Shown here: positions 35,077-44,803 of the stretch, piece after piece
Numbering within the stretch: position 1 is the stretch's first letter
Layout: each line of letters starts with the position of its first letter
NCBI RefSeq assembly: GCF_009930815.1
Contig: NZ_CP022222.1
Coordinates: forward strand, 5,126,501 to 5,190,500
DNA: 64,000 nt
Reading direction: 5' to 3'
Source: Bradyrhizobium sp. CCBAU 051011
GTDB taxonomy: Bacteria > Pseudomonadota > Alphaproteobacteria > Rhizobiales > Xanthobacteraceae
Made by a program: the position numbers and the translations under genes
Notes under the pieces: generated by a model
What the model was told of the DNA's origin: nothing
What the model saw: only the letters and a program-made list of their open reading frames with translations
Database searches by the model: none

Positions 35077-35672
35077 CGGAGACGCTGACAACCACACCGA
35101 CAGATCAGGCAGTTGCAATCGGGCCGGGCCGGCTGGTGCTCGTGGTCGGCCCAAGCGGCGCGGGCAAGGATACGCTGCTGGGCCTCGCCAGGGCAGCCTG
35201 TGCCGACGATGGCGATATCGTATTTCCCCGCCGCGTGATTACGCGCGAAGCCTCGGCATCGGAGGAAAACGAAGAGGTCAGCCTCGGCACGTTTCAGGAG
35301 GCGCTGGCGCGCCGCGAATACGCCATGCATTGGGAGGCCCACGGCCACTGCTACGCCCTGTCGCGCGCGATCGACGACGAAATCCGTGCCGGACGAACCA
35401 TCGTTGCCAACGTATCGCGCACCGTGATCGGCGCCATGCGCCGCGCCTATGCCGATGTGGTGGTGGTTTCGATCACGGCCCCGCCGGACGTTCTGGCCGA
35501 ACGGATTGCGATGCGCCGGCGAAGCAGCGACGGCAAGCTCGACGCTCGCCTCGGTCGCACGGTGGAGGATGAAGCCGCCGCGCCTGATGTCACCATCGTC
35601 AACACCGGCAGTGCCGAATACCATGCCCGCCAGCTCGTTCGCGTTATCAAGAACGAGAAATGGCACGAGTGA
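35073..35672 (+). CDS. phnN: Ribose 1,5-bisphosphokinase PhnN
   Basis: The 199-residue kinase has a guanylate-kinase-like P-loop VVGPSGAGKDTLL, then RRVITREASASEENEEVS, FALHW-like YAMHWEAHGHCYALS, and VANVSRTVIGAMRRAY. It converts ribose 1,5-bisphosphate to PRPP, recycling the sugar released by the C-P lyase path. It starts inside the phnM stop codon. Confidence 0.92.
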   Translation: MTETLTTTPTDQAVAIGPGRLVLVVGPSGAGKDTLLGLARAACADDGDIVFPRRVITREASASEENEEVSLGTFQEALARREYAMHWEAHGHCYALSRAIDDEIRAGRTIVANVSRTVIGAMRRAYADVVVVSITAPPDVLAERIAMRRRSSDGKLDARLGRTVEDEAAAPDVTIVNTGSAEYHARQLVRVIKNEKWHE

Positions 35673-35685
35673 GAGGAAACAGGAA

Positions 35686-36297
35686 ATGACGGTTGTCGCG
35701 ACCATCGAGCAACTCGAGGCCATCTACGGCTTTCCCAACGATGCCTCGACGGTAAAGGTCGCTGACCGCGTCACGCCAGCCTATCGCGCCTTGATGGACA
35801 AATCGCCGTTCGCGGCGCTGGCGACCTGTGGGCCGGAGGGGCTGGACTGCTCGCCCCGCGGCGACCTGCCGGGCTTTGTTCGCATCCACGACGAGAAGAC
35901 GCTGATGATGCCGGATCGTCGCGGCAACAACCGCTGTGATTCCTTGCGCAACATTGTGCGCGATCCCCGGGTGGCGCTTCTGTTTCTAATCCCTGGCTCC
36001 GGCAGCACGCTGCGCATCAACGGTCATGCGCATGTCTCGGCGGATCCGGACCTGCTTGCCTCATTCAAGATGGAAGGCAAGGCGCCGCGCACCGTCATCG
36101 TTATGACGGTCGAAGAAGTTTACTTCCAGTGCGCGCGCGCCATCGTGCGTTCCGATCTCTGGAATCCCGACAAGCGAGTCGATCCCAAAAGCTTGCCGTC
36201 GCCCGGCCAGATCCTCGCCGAGATGAGCGACAACACCGTCGGCGGCGAGAAATACGACCGCGAATGGCCGGAGCGCGCGCGGCAGACCATGTGGTGA
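35686..36297 (+). CDS. PPOX-family (pyridoxamine-phosphate-oxidase-like) flavoprotein
   Basis: The 203-residue protein begins at the ATG at 35686 after AGGAAACAGGAA; the open frame upstream is a phnN shadow. It matches the MSMEG_1061-type split-barrel family: FAALATCGPEGLDCSPRGD, MPDRRGNNRCDSLRNIVRDPRV, IPGSGSTLRINGHA and the tail YDREWPERARQTMW. FMN or F420 binding is expected; the reaction is unknown. It lies 13 bp after phnN and is probably co-transcribed with the C-P lyase operon. Confidence 0.85.
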   Translation: MTVVATIEQLEAIYGFPNDASTVKVADRVTPAYRALMDKSPFAALATCGPEGLDCSPRGDLPGFVRIHDEKTLMMPDRRGNNRCDSLRNIVRDPRVALLFLIPGSGSTLRINGHAHVSADPDLLASFKMEGKAPRTVIVMTVEEVYFQCARAIVRSDLWNPDKRVDPKSLPSPGQILAEMSDNTVGGEKYDREWPERARQTMW

Positions 36298-36337
36298 TGG
36301 GCGCTGATATCGCATCGCGATCTGGCAACCGATGATG

Positions 36338-37225
36338 TCAGGCGGAGCGGATCACCTTTTCCGCGCATTTGAGAAAATTCCGGACCAGCGGATTGAGAGA
36401 ATCCCTGCGCCAGCAAACCGCGACGTCGATGGCGTCGTCGGCGTCGAGGAAGGGCCTGAACACGACGCCGGTCGGGCATCCGAGCTGGGCGCAGGCGGGG
36501 AGGATCGCCATGCCTTCGCCGGCAAGCACCAGGCTGAGCGCGGAGTGCACCGTCTCGACCCGGTTCGCGATGGGCATGCTGACCTGATGCCGCCGCAGCA
36601 GTGACGTCACGACTGACGTCGCCGGATCCTCGGCGGGCACGGGCAGGCTTATCAGCGGGCGGCCCTGCAGCTTTTTCACCGGCACCGCCGCCGAGCGTGC
36701 GAGCTGCGAACCGGCCGGCATGGCCAGCATCAACCGCTGCTTTCCGATCGTGGAGGCTTCAATCTCGCTGTGGCGAATGGCGGGCATGCACAGCGCGACG
36801 GTGACGGTGTGATCCAGCAGCCGCGCCTCGCGCGTCGATGCGCTCAGCTCAATGAACTCCAGATCGACCTTGGGGAGCGATCTTCGCAGTTCAGGCACGA
36901 GCCTCGGCAACACGGCGTGGGTCAACGCGAACATGTAGCCGACCGACAGTCTCCCCCGGCGCCCCGCTGCCACCGCGCGGGCCGCCTCAAAACCTTCAGC
37001 CGTCAGGGCCAGCGCTTCCCGCGCGCGAGAAAGCAAGGCGCGGCCAGCCGCGGTCAGCTCCATTCCCCGCGTGCCTCGGCGAAACAGCGGCGTTCCCACT
37101 TCCGATTCCAGTTTGCGGATTTGCACCGATAGCGGCGGCTGCGCCATGCGCAGGCGGACGGCCGCCCGGCCGACGCTGCGTTCTTCGGCTACGGCAACGA
37201 AATAGCGGAGACGCCGGAGGTCCAT
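36338..37225 (-). CDS. LysR-family transcriptional regulator
   Basis: The 295-residue regulator begins MDLRRLRYFVAVAEERSVG with helix-turn-helix AAVRLRMAQPPLSVQIRKLE and an effector domain related to the CatM/BenM class. It is divergent from the amidase/dipeptide transporter operon, which it presumably controls. An exact ATAC-N7-GTAT box sits 8 bp upstream of its start codon. Confidence 0.87.
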   Translation of the reverse strand: MDLRRLRYFVAVAEERSVGRAAVRLRMAQPPLSVQIRKLESEVGTPLFRRGTRGMELTAAGRALLSRAREALALTAEGFEAARAVAAGRRGRLSVGYMFALTHAVLPRLVPELRRSLPKVDLEFIELSASTREARLLDHTVTVALCMPAIRHSEIEASTIGKQRLMLAMPAGSQLARSAAVPVKKLQGRPLISLPVPAEDPATSVVTSLLRRHQVSMPIANRVETVHSALSLVLAGEGMAILPACAQLGCPTGVVFRPFLDADDAIDVAVCWRRDSLNPLVRNFLKCAEKVIRSA

Positions 37226-37232
37226 TTTTGCT

Positions 37233-37247
37233 ATACCGAAATCGTAT
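37233..37247. promoter_or_regulatory. LysR-type binding site (ATAC-N7-GTAT)
   Basis: ATAC at 37233-37236 and GTAT at 37244-37247 are separated by exactly 7 nt, the consensus dyad of CatM/BenM-type LysR regulators. It lies between the LysR start (37225) and the amidase start (37331), 84 bp upstream of the latter. Confidence 0.6.
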
Positions 37248-37330
37248 GGGTCAGTTGTGCGATGGTATTGGACGGAATGTCAATCTGAATGTCATCTTTG
37301 CGTCATTCGACCCTTAAGGACTTTGGCGCG

Positions 37331-38761
37331 ATGAGTGACGAACTGTGCTTCCTGTCTGCGACCGACCTGCGCGCGCGGATCGTCCGTAAGGATGTCTCAC
37401 CGGTCGAACTTACGCGTGCCGTGCTGGCGCGCGCCGAGCGGCTGCAGCCCGAATTGAACTGCTTCATCACGCTGTGCGGCGATGAGGCCATGGCCGAGGC
37501 GCGGAAGGCGGAGCGTGCAGTCATCGCCGGAGAGCCGCTCGGCCTTCTTCACGGCATTCCCTACACCGCGAAAGATCTCGTCAACACCAAGGGAGTGCGC
37601 ACGACCTTCGGCGCGGTGCCTTTCAAGGACAACGTTCCTGACCATGATGCGGTCGCTGTGGCGCGAATGCGGGCAGAGGGTGCCATCCTCGTGGGCAAAA
37701 CCACGACGCCGGAGTTCGGCACCAAGTGCCTGACGGACTCGCCGTTGTTCGGCCGCACGCGCAATGCCTGGAGCGCCGCGCGCTCGAGCGGCGGCTCAAG
37801 CGGGGGTGCAGCGGTTGCGGTTGCCAGCGGCATCGCGCCTCTTGCGATTGCGACGGACGGCGGCGGTTCGACGCGGATTCCGGCAGCCTGCAACGGCGTC
37901 GTCGGGCTGAAGCAAAGCAACGGCGTCATCCCCCACAGCCAGGTACAGGATGCGTTCGGCAACCAGACCTATGTGACCCCGATGACGCGCACCGTCGCGG
38001 ACACCGCCTTGATGATGCAGGCGATGTCGGGCGAAGACGCGTCCGATCCGTGGTCGATCGGATTTCCGCAGTGGAATTTTGTCGACGATGCGGCGCCGAA
38101 CGGCGATCTGCGCGGACGCAAGATTGCATTCTGCCTCGCGCCGCTCGGCCGGCCGGTTGCAGCCGCTGTCGCCGCCGCATTCAAGGTCGCGTTGGCGAGG
38201 CTGGAGGCCCTCGGGGCCGAGGTCGAGGAAATGCCCGGTGAGGGGTTTGAGGTGGAGCCGATCTGGCGCGCCATCAATCACACCGCCTGGCGCGCGCGGT
38301 TCGAAAAGCTCGCGGCCGATCATGGCGAGGTGCTGAGCGAGACCTTCATGAAGCAACTGGCGCTGGCCACGAAGGTCAGCGGTGTTGACTATCAGCGGGC
38401 GATGTTTGACCGTACGGCGCTGTTCCGGCGGATCCAGACCTTGATGCAACGGGCCGATATTCTCGCGATGCCGACCATCACCCGAACCGCGCTTCCGATC
38501 GACCAGGACCTGTTCGGCACGATCGAAATCGACAGGCGGGTATTCAGCGACGTGCGGCCGAGCTGGTTTCCCTGGACTATGCCGTTCAACATGACCGGGC
38601 ACCCCGCCGTCGGTCTGCCCTGCGGCTTCGATGCGGACGGCCTGCCGATCGGCATCCAGTTGGTCGGGCAATTCCGTGGAGACATCGAATTGCTGCGCGT
38701 CAGCGCGTTGTTTGAGGCTTCGCAAGATCTGCTCGGCCGGTGGCCGAGCCTGGCAGGATAA
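37331..38761 (+). CDS. Amidase (amidase-signature family)
   Basis: I choose the ATG at 37331 because AAGGA precedes it; an in-frame ATG at 37289 has no such site. The 476-residue enzyme has the Ser-Ser-Lys machinery: Lys81 in PYTAKDLVNT, cis-Ser in RSSGGSSGGAA (about 156) and nucleophile Ser180 in TDGGGSTRIPA. It hydrolyses an amide or ester in the cytoplasm. Co-location with a dipeptide-type ABC transporter suggests the substrate is imported by that system. No signal peptide. Confidence 0.88.
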   Translation: MSDELCFLSATDLRARIVRKDVSPVELTRAVLARAERLQPELNCFITLCGDEAMAEARKAERAVIAGEPLGLLHGIPYTAKDLVNTKGVRTTFGAVPFKDNVPDHDAVAVARMRAEGAILVGKTTTPEFGTKCLTDSPLFGRTRNAWSAARSSGGSSGGAAVAVASGIAPLAIATDGGGSTRIPAACNGVVGLKQSNGVIPHSQVQDAFGNQTYVTPMTRTVADTALMMQAMSGEDASDPWSIGFPQWNFVDDAAPNGDLRGRKIAFCLAPLGRPVAAAVAAAFKVALARLEALGAEVEEMPGEGFEVEPIWRAINHTAWRARFEKLAADHGEVLSETFMKQLALATKVSGVDYQRAMFDRTALFRRIQTLMQRADILAMPTITRTALPIDQDLFGTIEIDRRVFSDVRPSWFPWTMPFNMTGHPAVGLPCGFDADGLPIGIQLVGQFRGDIELLRVSALFEASQDLLGRWPSLAG

Positions 38762-38811
38762 GTGACAAATGCGGCTGCCGTGATACTGGCCGCTAACAGG
38801 GGAATAGGGAC

Positions 38812-39762
38812 TTGAGCGTCTTCATTTTCCGCCGCTTTCTGACGCTGATCGTGACGCTGCTAGGCGCATCGCTGATCATCTTCCTTGTTCTGGATGCCTT
38901 GCCCGGCAATGCCGCGCAGATGCTGATGGGCGCGGATGCCTCGCCCGATGCGGTGCGGGCGCTGACGATCAAGCTCGGGCTGGATCAGCCGCTGCACTAT
39001 CGCTACGTCCGTTGGATCATGGGGCTGCTGACGGGCGATCTCGGCAATAGCTATGTCTATGGCACGCCTGTTGCAGGATTGATCGCGGAGCGTCTCACGC
39101 TCACCATTCCATTGGCGATCATGTCCATGTCCATGACGGTGGTGCTGGCGCTCTCTGCCGGCATCTATACGGCGGCGAATCACAACAAGCTCGGCGATGT
39201 CGGCGTGATGTCGATGACGCAGTTCGGCATAGCGCTGCCCAATTTCTGGTTCGCCATCCTGCTCATTCTGTTGTTCTCGGTGAAACTGCAATGGCTCTCA
39301 GCCGGCGGATTTGCAGGCTGGGACGAAAGCATATTGGCCGGCATCAAGTCGCTGCTGCTGCCTGCGATCTCGCTCTCGGTGGTGCAGGCGGCGATCCTGG
39401 CGCGGGTCACGCGCTCGGCCGTGCTTGAGGTGCTGCGCGAGGATTTCGTGCGCACCGCGCGCGCCAAGGGCCTGAGCAAGCGCGACGTCTTGTGGCGGCA
39501 TGTGCTGCGCAACGCGATGATCCCGGTGATGACGATAATGGGGCTTCAGTTCGCCAATCTACTGGCGGGCACGATCGTGATCGAGAACGTGTTCTATCTG
39601 CCGGGTCTCGGCCGGCTGATCTTCCAGTCGATTGCCAATCGCGACCTGATCGTCGTGCGCAACTGTGTGATGCTGCTGGCGGGAGTGGTCGTCATCGTCA
39701 ACTTCGTGGTCGATGTGCTCTATGCCTTCATCGATCCGCGCATCAAGGTGCATAACCTATGA
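38812..39762 (+). CDS. Peptide/nickel-type ABC permease (DppB type)
   Basis: The 316-residue permease probably starts at TTG 38812, preceded by AACAGGGGAATAGGG; no ATG or GTG gives the correct N-terminus MSVFIFRRFLTLIVTLLGAS. It has six membrane helices and the family segments LGLDQPLHYRYVRW, FIRTARAKGLS-like FVRTARAKGLSKRDVLWRHVLRN (as two parts) and GTIVIENVFYLPGLG. With the DppC-type partner it forms the channel. Confidence 0.87.
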   Translation: MSVFIFRRFLTLIVTLLGASLIIFLVLDALPGNAAQMLMGADASPDAVRALTIKLGLDQPLHYRYVRWIMGLLTGDLGNSYVYGTPVAGLIAERLTLTIPLAIMSMSMTVVLALSAGIYTAANHNKLGDVGVMSMTQFGIALPNFWFAILLILLFSVKLQWLSAGGFAGWDESILAGIKSLLLPAISLSVVQAAILARVTRSAVLEVLREDFVRTARAKGLSKRDVLWRHVLRNAMIPVMTIMGLQFANLLAGTIVIENVFYLPGLGRLIFQSIANRDLIVVRNCVMLLAGVVVIVNFVVDVLYAFIDPRIKVHNL

Positions 39763-40649
39763 GCACGCCGATGAGCGCTTCGGTTGAAGTTGGGGCCGCC
39801 ACCGCGCGACCCGCGACCGGCTTCTGGCGCCGCGCGCTGCGCCATCGCAGCTTTGTCACCGGCGGCACGCTCAGCCTGATCGTGCTCTGTGCTGCCGTGC
39901 TGTCGCTGGTGTGGACGCCGTATTCAGCCTATGAAATCGACGTGGCATCCAAGCTGCGGCCGCCATCCGCCGCGCATTGGCTCGGCACCGATGTGCTCGG
40001 CCGCGACATCGTCTCCCTGCTGCTGGTTGGCGCCCGCTCCACCATTATGGTCGGCATCATCGCCGTCGGGATCGGCCTCACCTTCGGGGTGTGCCTTGGG
40101 CTGCTCGCCGCGGCGCGCAAGGGCTGGACCGAGGAGCTCATCATGCGGCTGAGCGACTTCACCTTCGCCTTTCCCGCCGTGCTCTCGGCGATCATGCTGG
40201 CTGCCGTCGCCGGTCCGGGCATGGTGACCTCGATCACCGCGATCGGTATCTTTCAGATTCCAACGCTGGTGCGGGTGACCCGTGGATCGGCCAATGCGAT
40301 CTGGGCGCGGGAGTTCGTGCTGGCCGCGCGCGCCTCGGGCAAGGGCGGTTTCCGCATCACCATCGAGCACGTGCTGCCGAACGTCCTGCCGATCCTGATC
40401 GTGCAGGCGACGATCCAGTTCGCACTGGCGATCCTGGCCGAAGCGGCGCTGTCCTATCTCGGGCTCGGCACGCAGCCGCCGCAACCGTCCTGGGGCCGCA
40501 TGCTGAACGACGCGCAGACGCTGCTGTTCCAGTCGCCGATGCTCGCGGTCTATCCGGGCGCTGCGATCGCGGTCGCCGTGCTTGGTCTCAATCTGCTCGG
40601 CGACGGGTTGCGCGATCTGCTCGATCCCCGGCTGGCACGGGAGCGTTGA
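39759..40649 (+). CDS. Peptide/nickel-type ABC permease (DppC type)
   Basis: The 296-residue permease has an N-terminal cytoplasmic extension, first helix near residues 35-55, HWLGTDVLGRDIVSLLLVGAR, the EAA loop EFVLAARASGKGGFRI and YLGLGTQPPQPSWGRML, all DppC features. It overlaps the DppB-type gene by ATGA. Confidence 0.88.
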   Translation: MSTPMSASVEVGAATARPATGFWRRALRHRSFVTGGTLSLIVLCAAVLSLVWTPYSAYEIDVASKLRPPSAAHWLGTDVLGRDIVSLLLVGARSTIMVGIIAVGIGLTFGVCLGLLAAARKGWTEELIMRLSDFTFAFPAVLSAIMLAAVAGPGMVTSITAIGIFQIPTLVRVTRGSANAIWAREFVLAARASGKGGFRITIEHVLPNVLPILIVQATIQFALAILAEAALSYLGLGTQPPQPSWGRMLNDAQTLLFQSPMLAVYPGAAIAVAVLGLNLLGDGLRDLLDPRLARER

Positions 40650-40651
40650 TC

Positions 40652-41665
40652 ATGTACGGTTCCGCCAACACGCCTCTGATCGAAGTCAAGGATCTCGGTA
40701 TCAGGCTCAACACCAGCCGCGGTTCCGCACAGGCTGTTCGCGGCGTCAGTTTCTCGCTGAAGCGAGGCGAGACGTTGGGCCTCGTCGGCGAATCCGGATG
40801 CGGCAAATCCGTCACCGCGCTGGCGCTGATGGGCCTCTTGCCCGACAGCGCCGTCATCAGCGGCAGCATCCGCCTCGACGGCAGCGAGTTGGTGGGCCTG
40901 TCGGATGCGAATTACTGCAAGCTGCGCGGCAATCGGATCAGCATGATCTTCCAGGAGCCGATGACCGCGCTCAATCCGATGCATACGATCGGGCGCCAGG
41001 TGGCCGAGCCGCTGCGCCGCCATACCAATTGCTCGGCGGCAGAGGCACGCAAGGAGGCTATCGCCTTGCTCGATCGCGTCGGGCTCCCCGATGCGGCGAA
41101 ACGCGTCGATGCCTATCCGCACCAGTTTTCCGGCGGCCAGCGGCAGCGCGTCACCATTGCCATGGCGCTGGCCTGCCAGCCCGACGTGCTGATCGCCGAT
41201 GAGCCGACCACGGCGCTCGACGTCACCATCCAGGGGCAGATCCTCGATCTGATCGCGGACCTCGTAGCCGAGCGGGGCATGTCGATGATCCTGATCTCGC
41301 ACGATCTCGGCGTCATCGCCGAGAATGTCCAGCGCATGATGGTGATGTATGGCGGCACCGTGGTCGAAAGCGGCGCAACGAATGCCGTGTTCACGCGCAT
41401 GGGGCACCCGTATACGCAGGGCCTGTTCCGCGCGCGTCCGCGCCTTGGCGCGCGCAAGGGCACTCGGCTGAAGACCATCGCCGGCACCGTGCCAGAACTT
41501 GCCGATCTGCCCGCGGGCTGCACCTTTGCCGATCGTTGTATGATCGTCGAGGATCGCTGTCGCGTGGCGCTGCCGGCTGTGGTGGACGTCAGCGCCGGCC
41601 ATGGCGTGCGCTGCATCAGGACGGATGTTTCAATGGCCGAGGCGGTCGGAGCAGTGGGCGCATGA
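40652..41665 (+). CDS. Peptide-type ABC transporter ATPase (DppD type)
   Basis: The ATG at 40652 is 2 nt after the permease stop; the longer open frame upstream is a permease shadow. The 337-residue ATPase has Walker [37 protein letters not shown], signature [15 protein letters not shown], Walker [13 protein letters not shown] and the oligopeptide-family C-terminal Cys-rich motif ([16 protein letters not shown]). It overlaps the next gene by ATGA. Confidence 0.88.
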   Translation: MYGSANTPLIEVKDLGIRLNTSRGSAQAVRGVSFSLKRGETLGLVGESGCGKSVTALALMGLLPDSAVISGSIRLDGSELVGLSDANYCKLRGNRISMIFQEPMTALNPMHTIGRQVAEPLRRHTNCSAAEARKEAIALLDRVGLPDAAKRVDAYPHQFSGGQRQRVTIAMALACQPDVLIADEPTTALDVTIQGQILDLIADLVAERGMSMILISHDLGVIAENVQRMMVMYGGTVVESGATNAVFTRMGHPYTQGLFRARPRLGARKGTRLKTIAGTVPELADLPAGCTFADRCMIVEDRCRVALPAVVDVSAGHGVRCIRTDVSMAEAVGAVGA

Positions 41666-42690
41666 CCATGCTGGAGCAGACGCTGCGCCTCGCCGAGCCA
41701 CCGCTGCTCGATGTCAGGGATCTGGTGCAGCGTTACGCGCTGCCGCGTGAAAGCATGTTCAAGCCAGCAGGGCAGGTGCATGCGCTCAACGGCGTTACTG
41801 CGCAGGTGATGGCCGGCCGGAGCCTCGGCGTGGTCGGCGAATCCGGATCAGGCAAGTCGACCTTCGCGCGGCTGGTGATGGCGCTGGAGCAGCCGTCATC
41901 GGGGGCGGTGTCGCTGATGGGCCGCGACCTCAACCGGATGCCGGCCGACGAATTGCGCCGCGCCCGCCGCGATTTCCAGATGGTGTTTCAGGATCCCTAT
42001 GGCTCGCTGGATCCGCGACAGACCATCGCGCGCATCGTCGCCGAGCCTTTGACCGCGCTCGGACGGATGGATCGCGGTACGCTACGTGAGCGTGTTGCCG
42101 GCGTGCTGCGGCAAGTCGGGCTGCGCGACGCCGACATGGACAAGTTCCCGCATGAATTCTCCGGCGGCCAGCGGCAACGCATCGCGATTGCGCGCGCGCT
42201 GATCACCCAGCCGAAACTGATCGTCGCTGATGAACCCGTCAGCGCGCTCGACGTCTCCGTGCAGGCGCAGGTGCTCAATCTGCTGCAAGACCTGCAGGAT
42301 CAGTTTGGCTTGAGTTACATCCTGATCAGCCACGATCTCGCAGTCGTCGATTATCTCTGCGACGAGATTGCGGTGATGTATCTCGGCCGGATCGTCGAGC
42401 AGGGCAGCCCCGAGGATCTGTTCGCGCATTGCGCGCACCCATATACGCGGGCGTTGCTCGAGGCCGTGCCGCGCGCAAGTGGCGGCGGGGTACGCCGCCG
42501 TCGCGGCGCCCAGGTGATCGCGTCCCAGTCGACCGGCGCGACCGGATGCGCTTACGCGTCGCGCTGTCCGCTGGCCGACCAGCATTGCCGCGACACCGCG
42601 CCGGCGCTACGCAACGTCAGCACGGCGCACCTTGCCGCCTGTCACCACGCCGAGGCCGTGATGGCGTTGCCGCCAGCAGCCGGGGGTTAG
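41662..42690 (+). CDS. Peptide-type ABC transporter ATPase (DppF type)
   Basis: The 342-residue ATPase starts within the preceding stop codon. It has Walker [33 protein letters not shown], signature [15 protein letters not shown], Walker [33 protein letters not shown], and the Cys motif [15 protein letters not shown] at the C-terminus. It pairs with the DppD-type subunit. Confidence 0.88.
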   Translation: MTMLEQTLRLAEPPLLDVRDLVQRYALPRESMFKPAGQVHALNGVTAQVMAGRSLGVVGESGSGKSTFARLVMALEQPSSGAVSLMGRDLNRMPADELRRARRDFQMVFQDPYGSLDPRQTIARIVAEPLTALGRMDRGTLRERVAGVLRQVGLRDADMDKFPHEFSGGQRQRIAIARALITQPKLIVADEPVSALDVSVQAQVLNLLQDLQDQFGLSYILISHDLAVVDYLCDEIAVMYLGRIVEQGSPEDLFAHCAHPYTRALLEAVPRASGGGVRRRRGAQVIASQSTGATGCAYASRCPLADQHCRDTAPALRNVSTAHLAACHHAEAVMALPPAAGG

Positions 42691-42742
42691 CCTTTTGAGC
42701 GAGAGTGCACTAGGTTGTCTGAATAGGTCCGGGGGAGAAGAT

Positions 42743-44239
42743 ATGCTGAAAAAACTGACCATTTTCGCGGTGGCCGCAGCGTTCGCCGCAACGCCGCTGC
42801 CGAGTCTGGCGCAGAGCAAGAAGGACAGCGTCGTCATGGCGATGACGCTGGAGCCGCCGGGGCTCGATCCCACCAACGCCGCGGCTGCGGCGATCGCCGA
42901 GGTCACGCTCTATAACCTCTATGAGACGCTGACCAAGATCAATGAAGATGGTTCGGTATCTCCGCTCCTCGCCGAGAGCTGGCAGGCGTCGGCCGACCTG
43001 AAGACCTATACGTTCAAGCTCCGCAAGGGCGTCAAATTCCACAATGGCGAGCCGTTCGATTCCGCGGCGGTGAAGTTCTCCTACGACCGCAACGCGGCGC
43101 CGACCTCTACCAACAAGGACAAGAGCCTGTACCAGGCTTTTGAATCGGTCACCGCGCCCGATGCGGAAACCATCGTCGTCGTCGTGAAATATTCCGAACC
43201 GAACCTGCCGTTCCTGCTCGGTCAGGCAGGTGGCTCGATCGTCGAGCCGAAGAGCGCGCCGACCAATGCGACGCAGCCGGTCGGCACCGGACCCTACACG
43301 CTCGGCGCTTGGGCCAAGGGGTCGTCGATCACGCTGAACAAATGGCCGGATTATCGCAACGCCGCCGCGATCAAGCTTTCCAAGGTCACCATCCGCTTCG
43401 TCCCCGATCCCGCCGCGCAGGTCGCCGCGCTGCTTTCCGGGGATGTCGACGCGATTCCACGCGCCCCAGTGCAGCGCAGCGTGGCGCAGTTCAAGGCCGA
43501 TCCGCGCTTCAATGTGTTGATCGGTGGCTCCAGGGCCAAGACGATAGTCGGCATCAACGCACGAAGAAAACCGCTCGACGATGTGCGCGTTCGCCGCGCC
43601 ATCCTTGCCGCCATCGATCGCAAGGCGATGATCGACGGCGCAGTCGACGGCTTCGGTACGCCGATCGGCAGCTTCTATACGCCGGCATCGCTGGGCTATA
43701 TCGATACCACCGGCATCAATCCCTATGACCCTGAAAAAGCCAAGAAGCTGCTCGCGGAGGCCGGCGTGAAGACGCCGCTTGAGCTCAGCCTCAAGCTGCC
43801 GCCGCCGCCTTACGCGCGGCAGGGCGGCGAAGTCCTCGCGGCCCAGCTCGCCAAGGTCGGCATCATCGCCAAGATCGAGAACGTCGAATGGGCGCAGTGG
43901 CTGTCGCAGGTGTTTGCCGGTAACGGTCCGCACAATTTCGATCTCACCATCGTCTCGCATGTCGAGCCGTTCGACCTGGTGAAGATTACTGAGCCCGACT
44001 ACTATCTCGGCTACAACAACGAAGCCTTCAACGCGCTCTACAAGCAGATCACAGCGACGCCGGCCGAGGCCGAACGCGCCAAGCTGCTCGGCGATGCACA
44101 GCGCATGCTGGCAACCGACGCGGTCGCCGGCTTCCTGTTCCAGCCGCAATGGATCACCATTGCGAACAAGAAGCTGAAGGGCGTGTGGAAGGAAGTCCCG
44201 CAATTCGAGAACGACTTCTCCGCCTGGTCCTGGGAATAG
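42743..44239 (+). CDS. Peptide-type ABC transporter periplasmic binding protein
   Basis: The ATG at 42743 follows GGGGGAGAAGAT and opens a signal peptide (MLKKLTIFAVAAAFAATPL, cleavage near SLAQ). The 498-residue SBP_bac_5 family protein includes LYNLYETLTKINEDGSVSPL, YTFKLRKGVKFHNGEPF, PVGTGPYTL and RRAILAAIDRKAMIDGAVDG. It is unusual only in being last in the operon (amidase, BCDF, then A). Ligand unknown; the linked amidase suggests an amide-containing compound. Confidence 0.87.
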   Translation: MLKKLTIFAVAAAFAATPLPSLAQSKKDSVVMAMTLEPPGLDPTNAAAAAIAEVTLYNLYETLTKINEDGSVSPLLAESWQASADLKTYTFKLRKGVKFHNGEPFDSAAVKFSYDRNAAPTSTNKDKSLYQAFESVTAPDAETIVVVVKYSEPNLPFLLGQAGGSIVEPKSAPTNATQPVGTGPYTLGAWAKGSSITLNKWPDYRNAAAIKLSKVTIRFVPDPAAQVAALLSGDVDAIPRAPVQRSVAQFKADPRFNVLIGGSRAKTIVGINARRKPLDDVRVRRAILAAIDRKAMIDGAVDGFGTPIGSFYTPASLGYIDTTGINPYDPEKAKKLLAEAGVKTPLELSLKLPPPPYARQGGEVLAAQLAKVGIIAKIENVEWAQWLSQVFAGNGPHNFDLTIVSHVEPFDLVKITEPDYYLGYNNEAFNALYKQITATPAEAERAKLLGDAQRMLATDAVAGFLFQPQWITIANKKLKGVWKEVPQFENDFSAWSWE

Positions 44240-44407
44240 CCGCGGCGAACCCGACAAGGCGGTCCGGATTCGCTGCGTTGGACACGATCGCACGGCTGTG
44301 CCGTGCGCTGAGCCGGCGCTGCATTTGGTCGGTGTCGTCGTGCCGTGCACATGGGCGATGGTACTGGACCAAATTGGCGCGGCCACGACGTTGCACCTCG
44401 TCGCCGA

Positions 44408-44671
44408 TCATCGCGACGGAGACTGCGGGCAATTGCTCGGCCGCGGCTTGCTGCCGCGCTTGTCGGCCGGCACGTTGCAATTGTCGATCCGCTGCTCGTC
44501 CATCCACTTTTTTCCCATGCGCTCTTTTCCGGTCAGCGATGGCCCGTCAGCGGGCAGGGTGGCCGCTGCATTCGGAGCGGTTTGGTCAGGTTGCCTGTCC
44601 TGCGCGAGGGCGCCCGATGCAAGGCAGAGTGCGAGAAGAAAACTGATCAACGCTGGGTGATTCGGTTCCAT
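44408..44671 (-). CDS. Small secreted protein of unknown function
   Basis: An 87-residue protein with a clear signal peptide (residues 1-23, LISFLLALCLASGALAQ). The mature part is polar and ends with two Cys in NCNVPADKRG and SNCPQ, suggesting one disulfide. The GKKWMDEQRIDNCNVP stretch recurs in Bradyrhizobium-type proteins of unknown function. The gene stands alone between the dipeptide operon and the quinoprotein island. Confidence 0.65.
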   Translation of the reverse strand: MEPNHPALISFLLALCLASGALAQDRQPDQTAPNAAATLPADGPSLTGKERMGKKWMDEQRIDNCNVPADKRGSKPRPSNCPQSPSR

Positions 44672-44803
44672 CGGATGTCCTCACCGAGATCGGAAACCTC
44701 AGATTAAACCTGCCGATATTCACGTCGCCACCCGGAACCTGCAGACAATGGGTCGGTTGCCTCTCATCACGTCGTGCACGCTTCACGTGAAGAGGAGAGA
44801 CAG

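Noticed and set aside
43351..44352. Several 90-104-codon minus-strand ORFs near the binding-protein gene
   Set aside because: All lie inside the coding sequence of the binding protein or lack start signals; they are codon-bias shadows.
42710..44386. 558-codon minus-strand ORF opposite the dipeptide-binding protein
   Set aside because: Antisense shadow; the plus-strand product has a signal peptide and SBP_bac_5 motifs, the minus-strand product has none.
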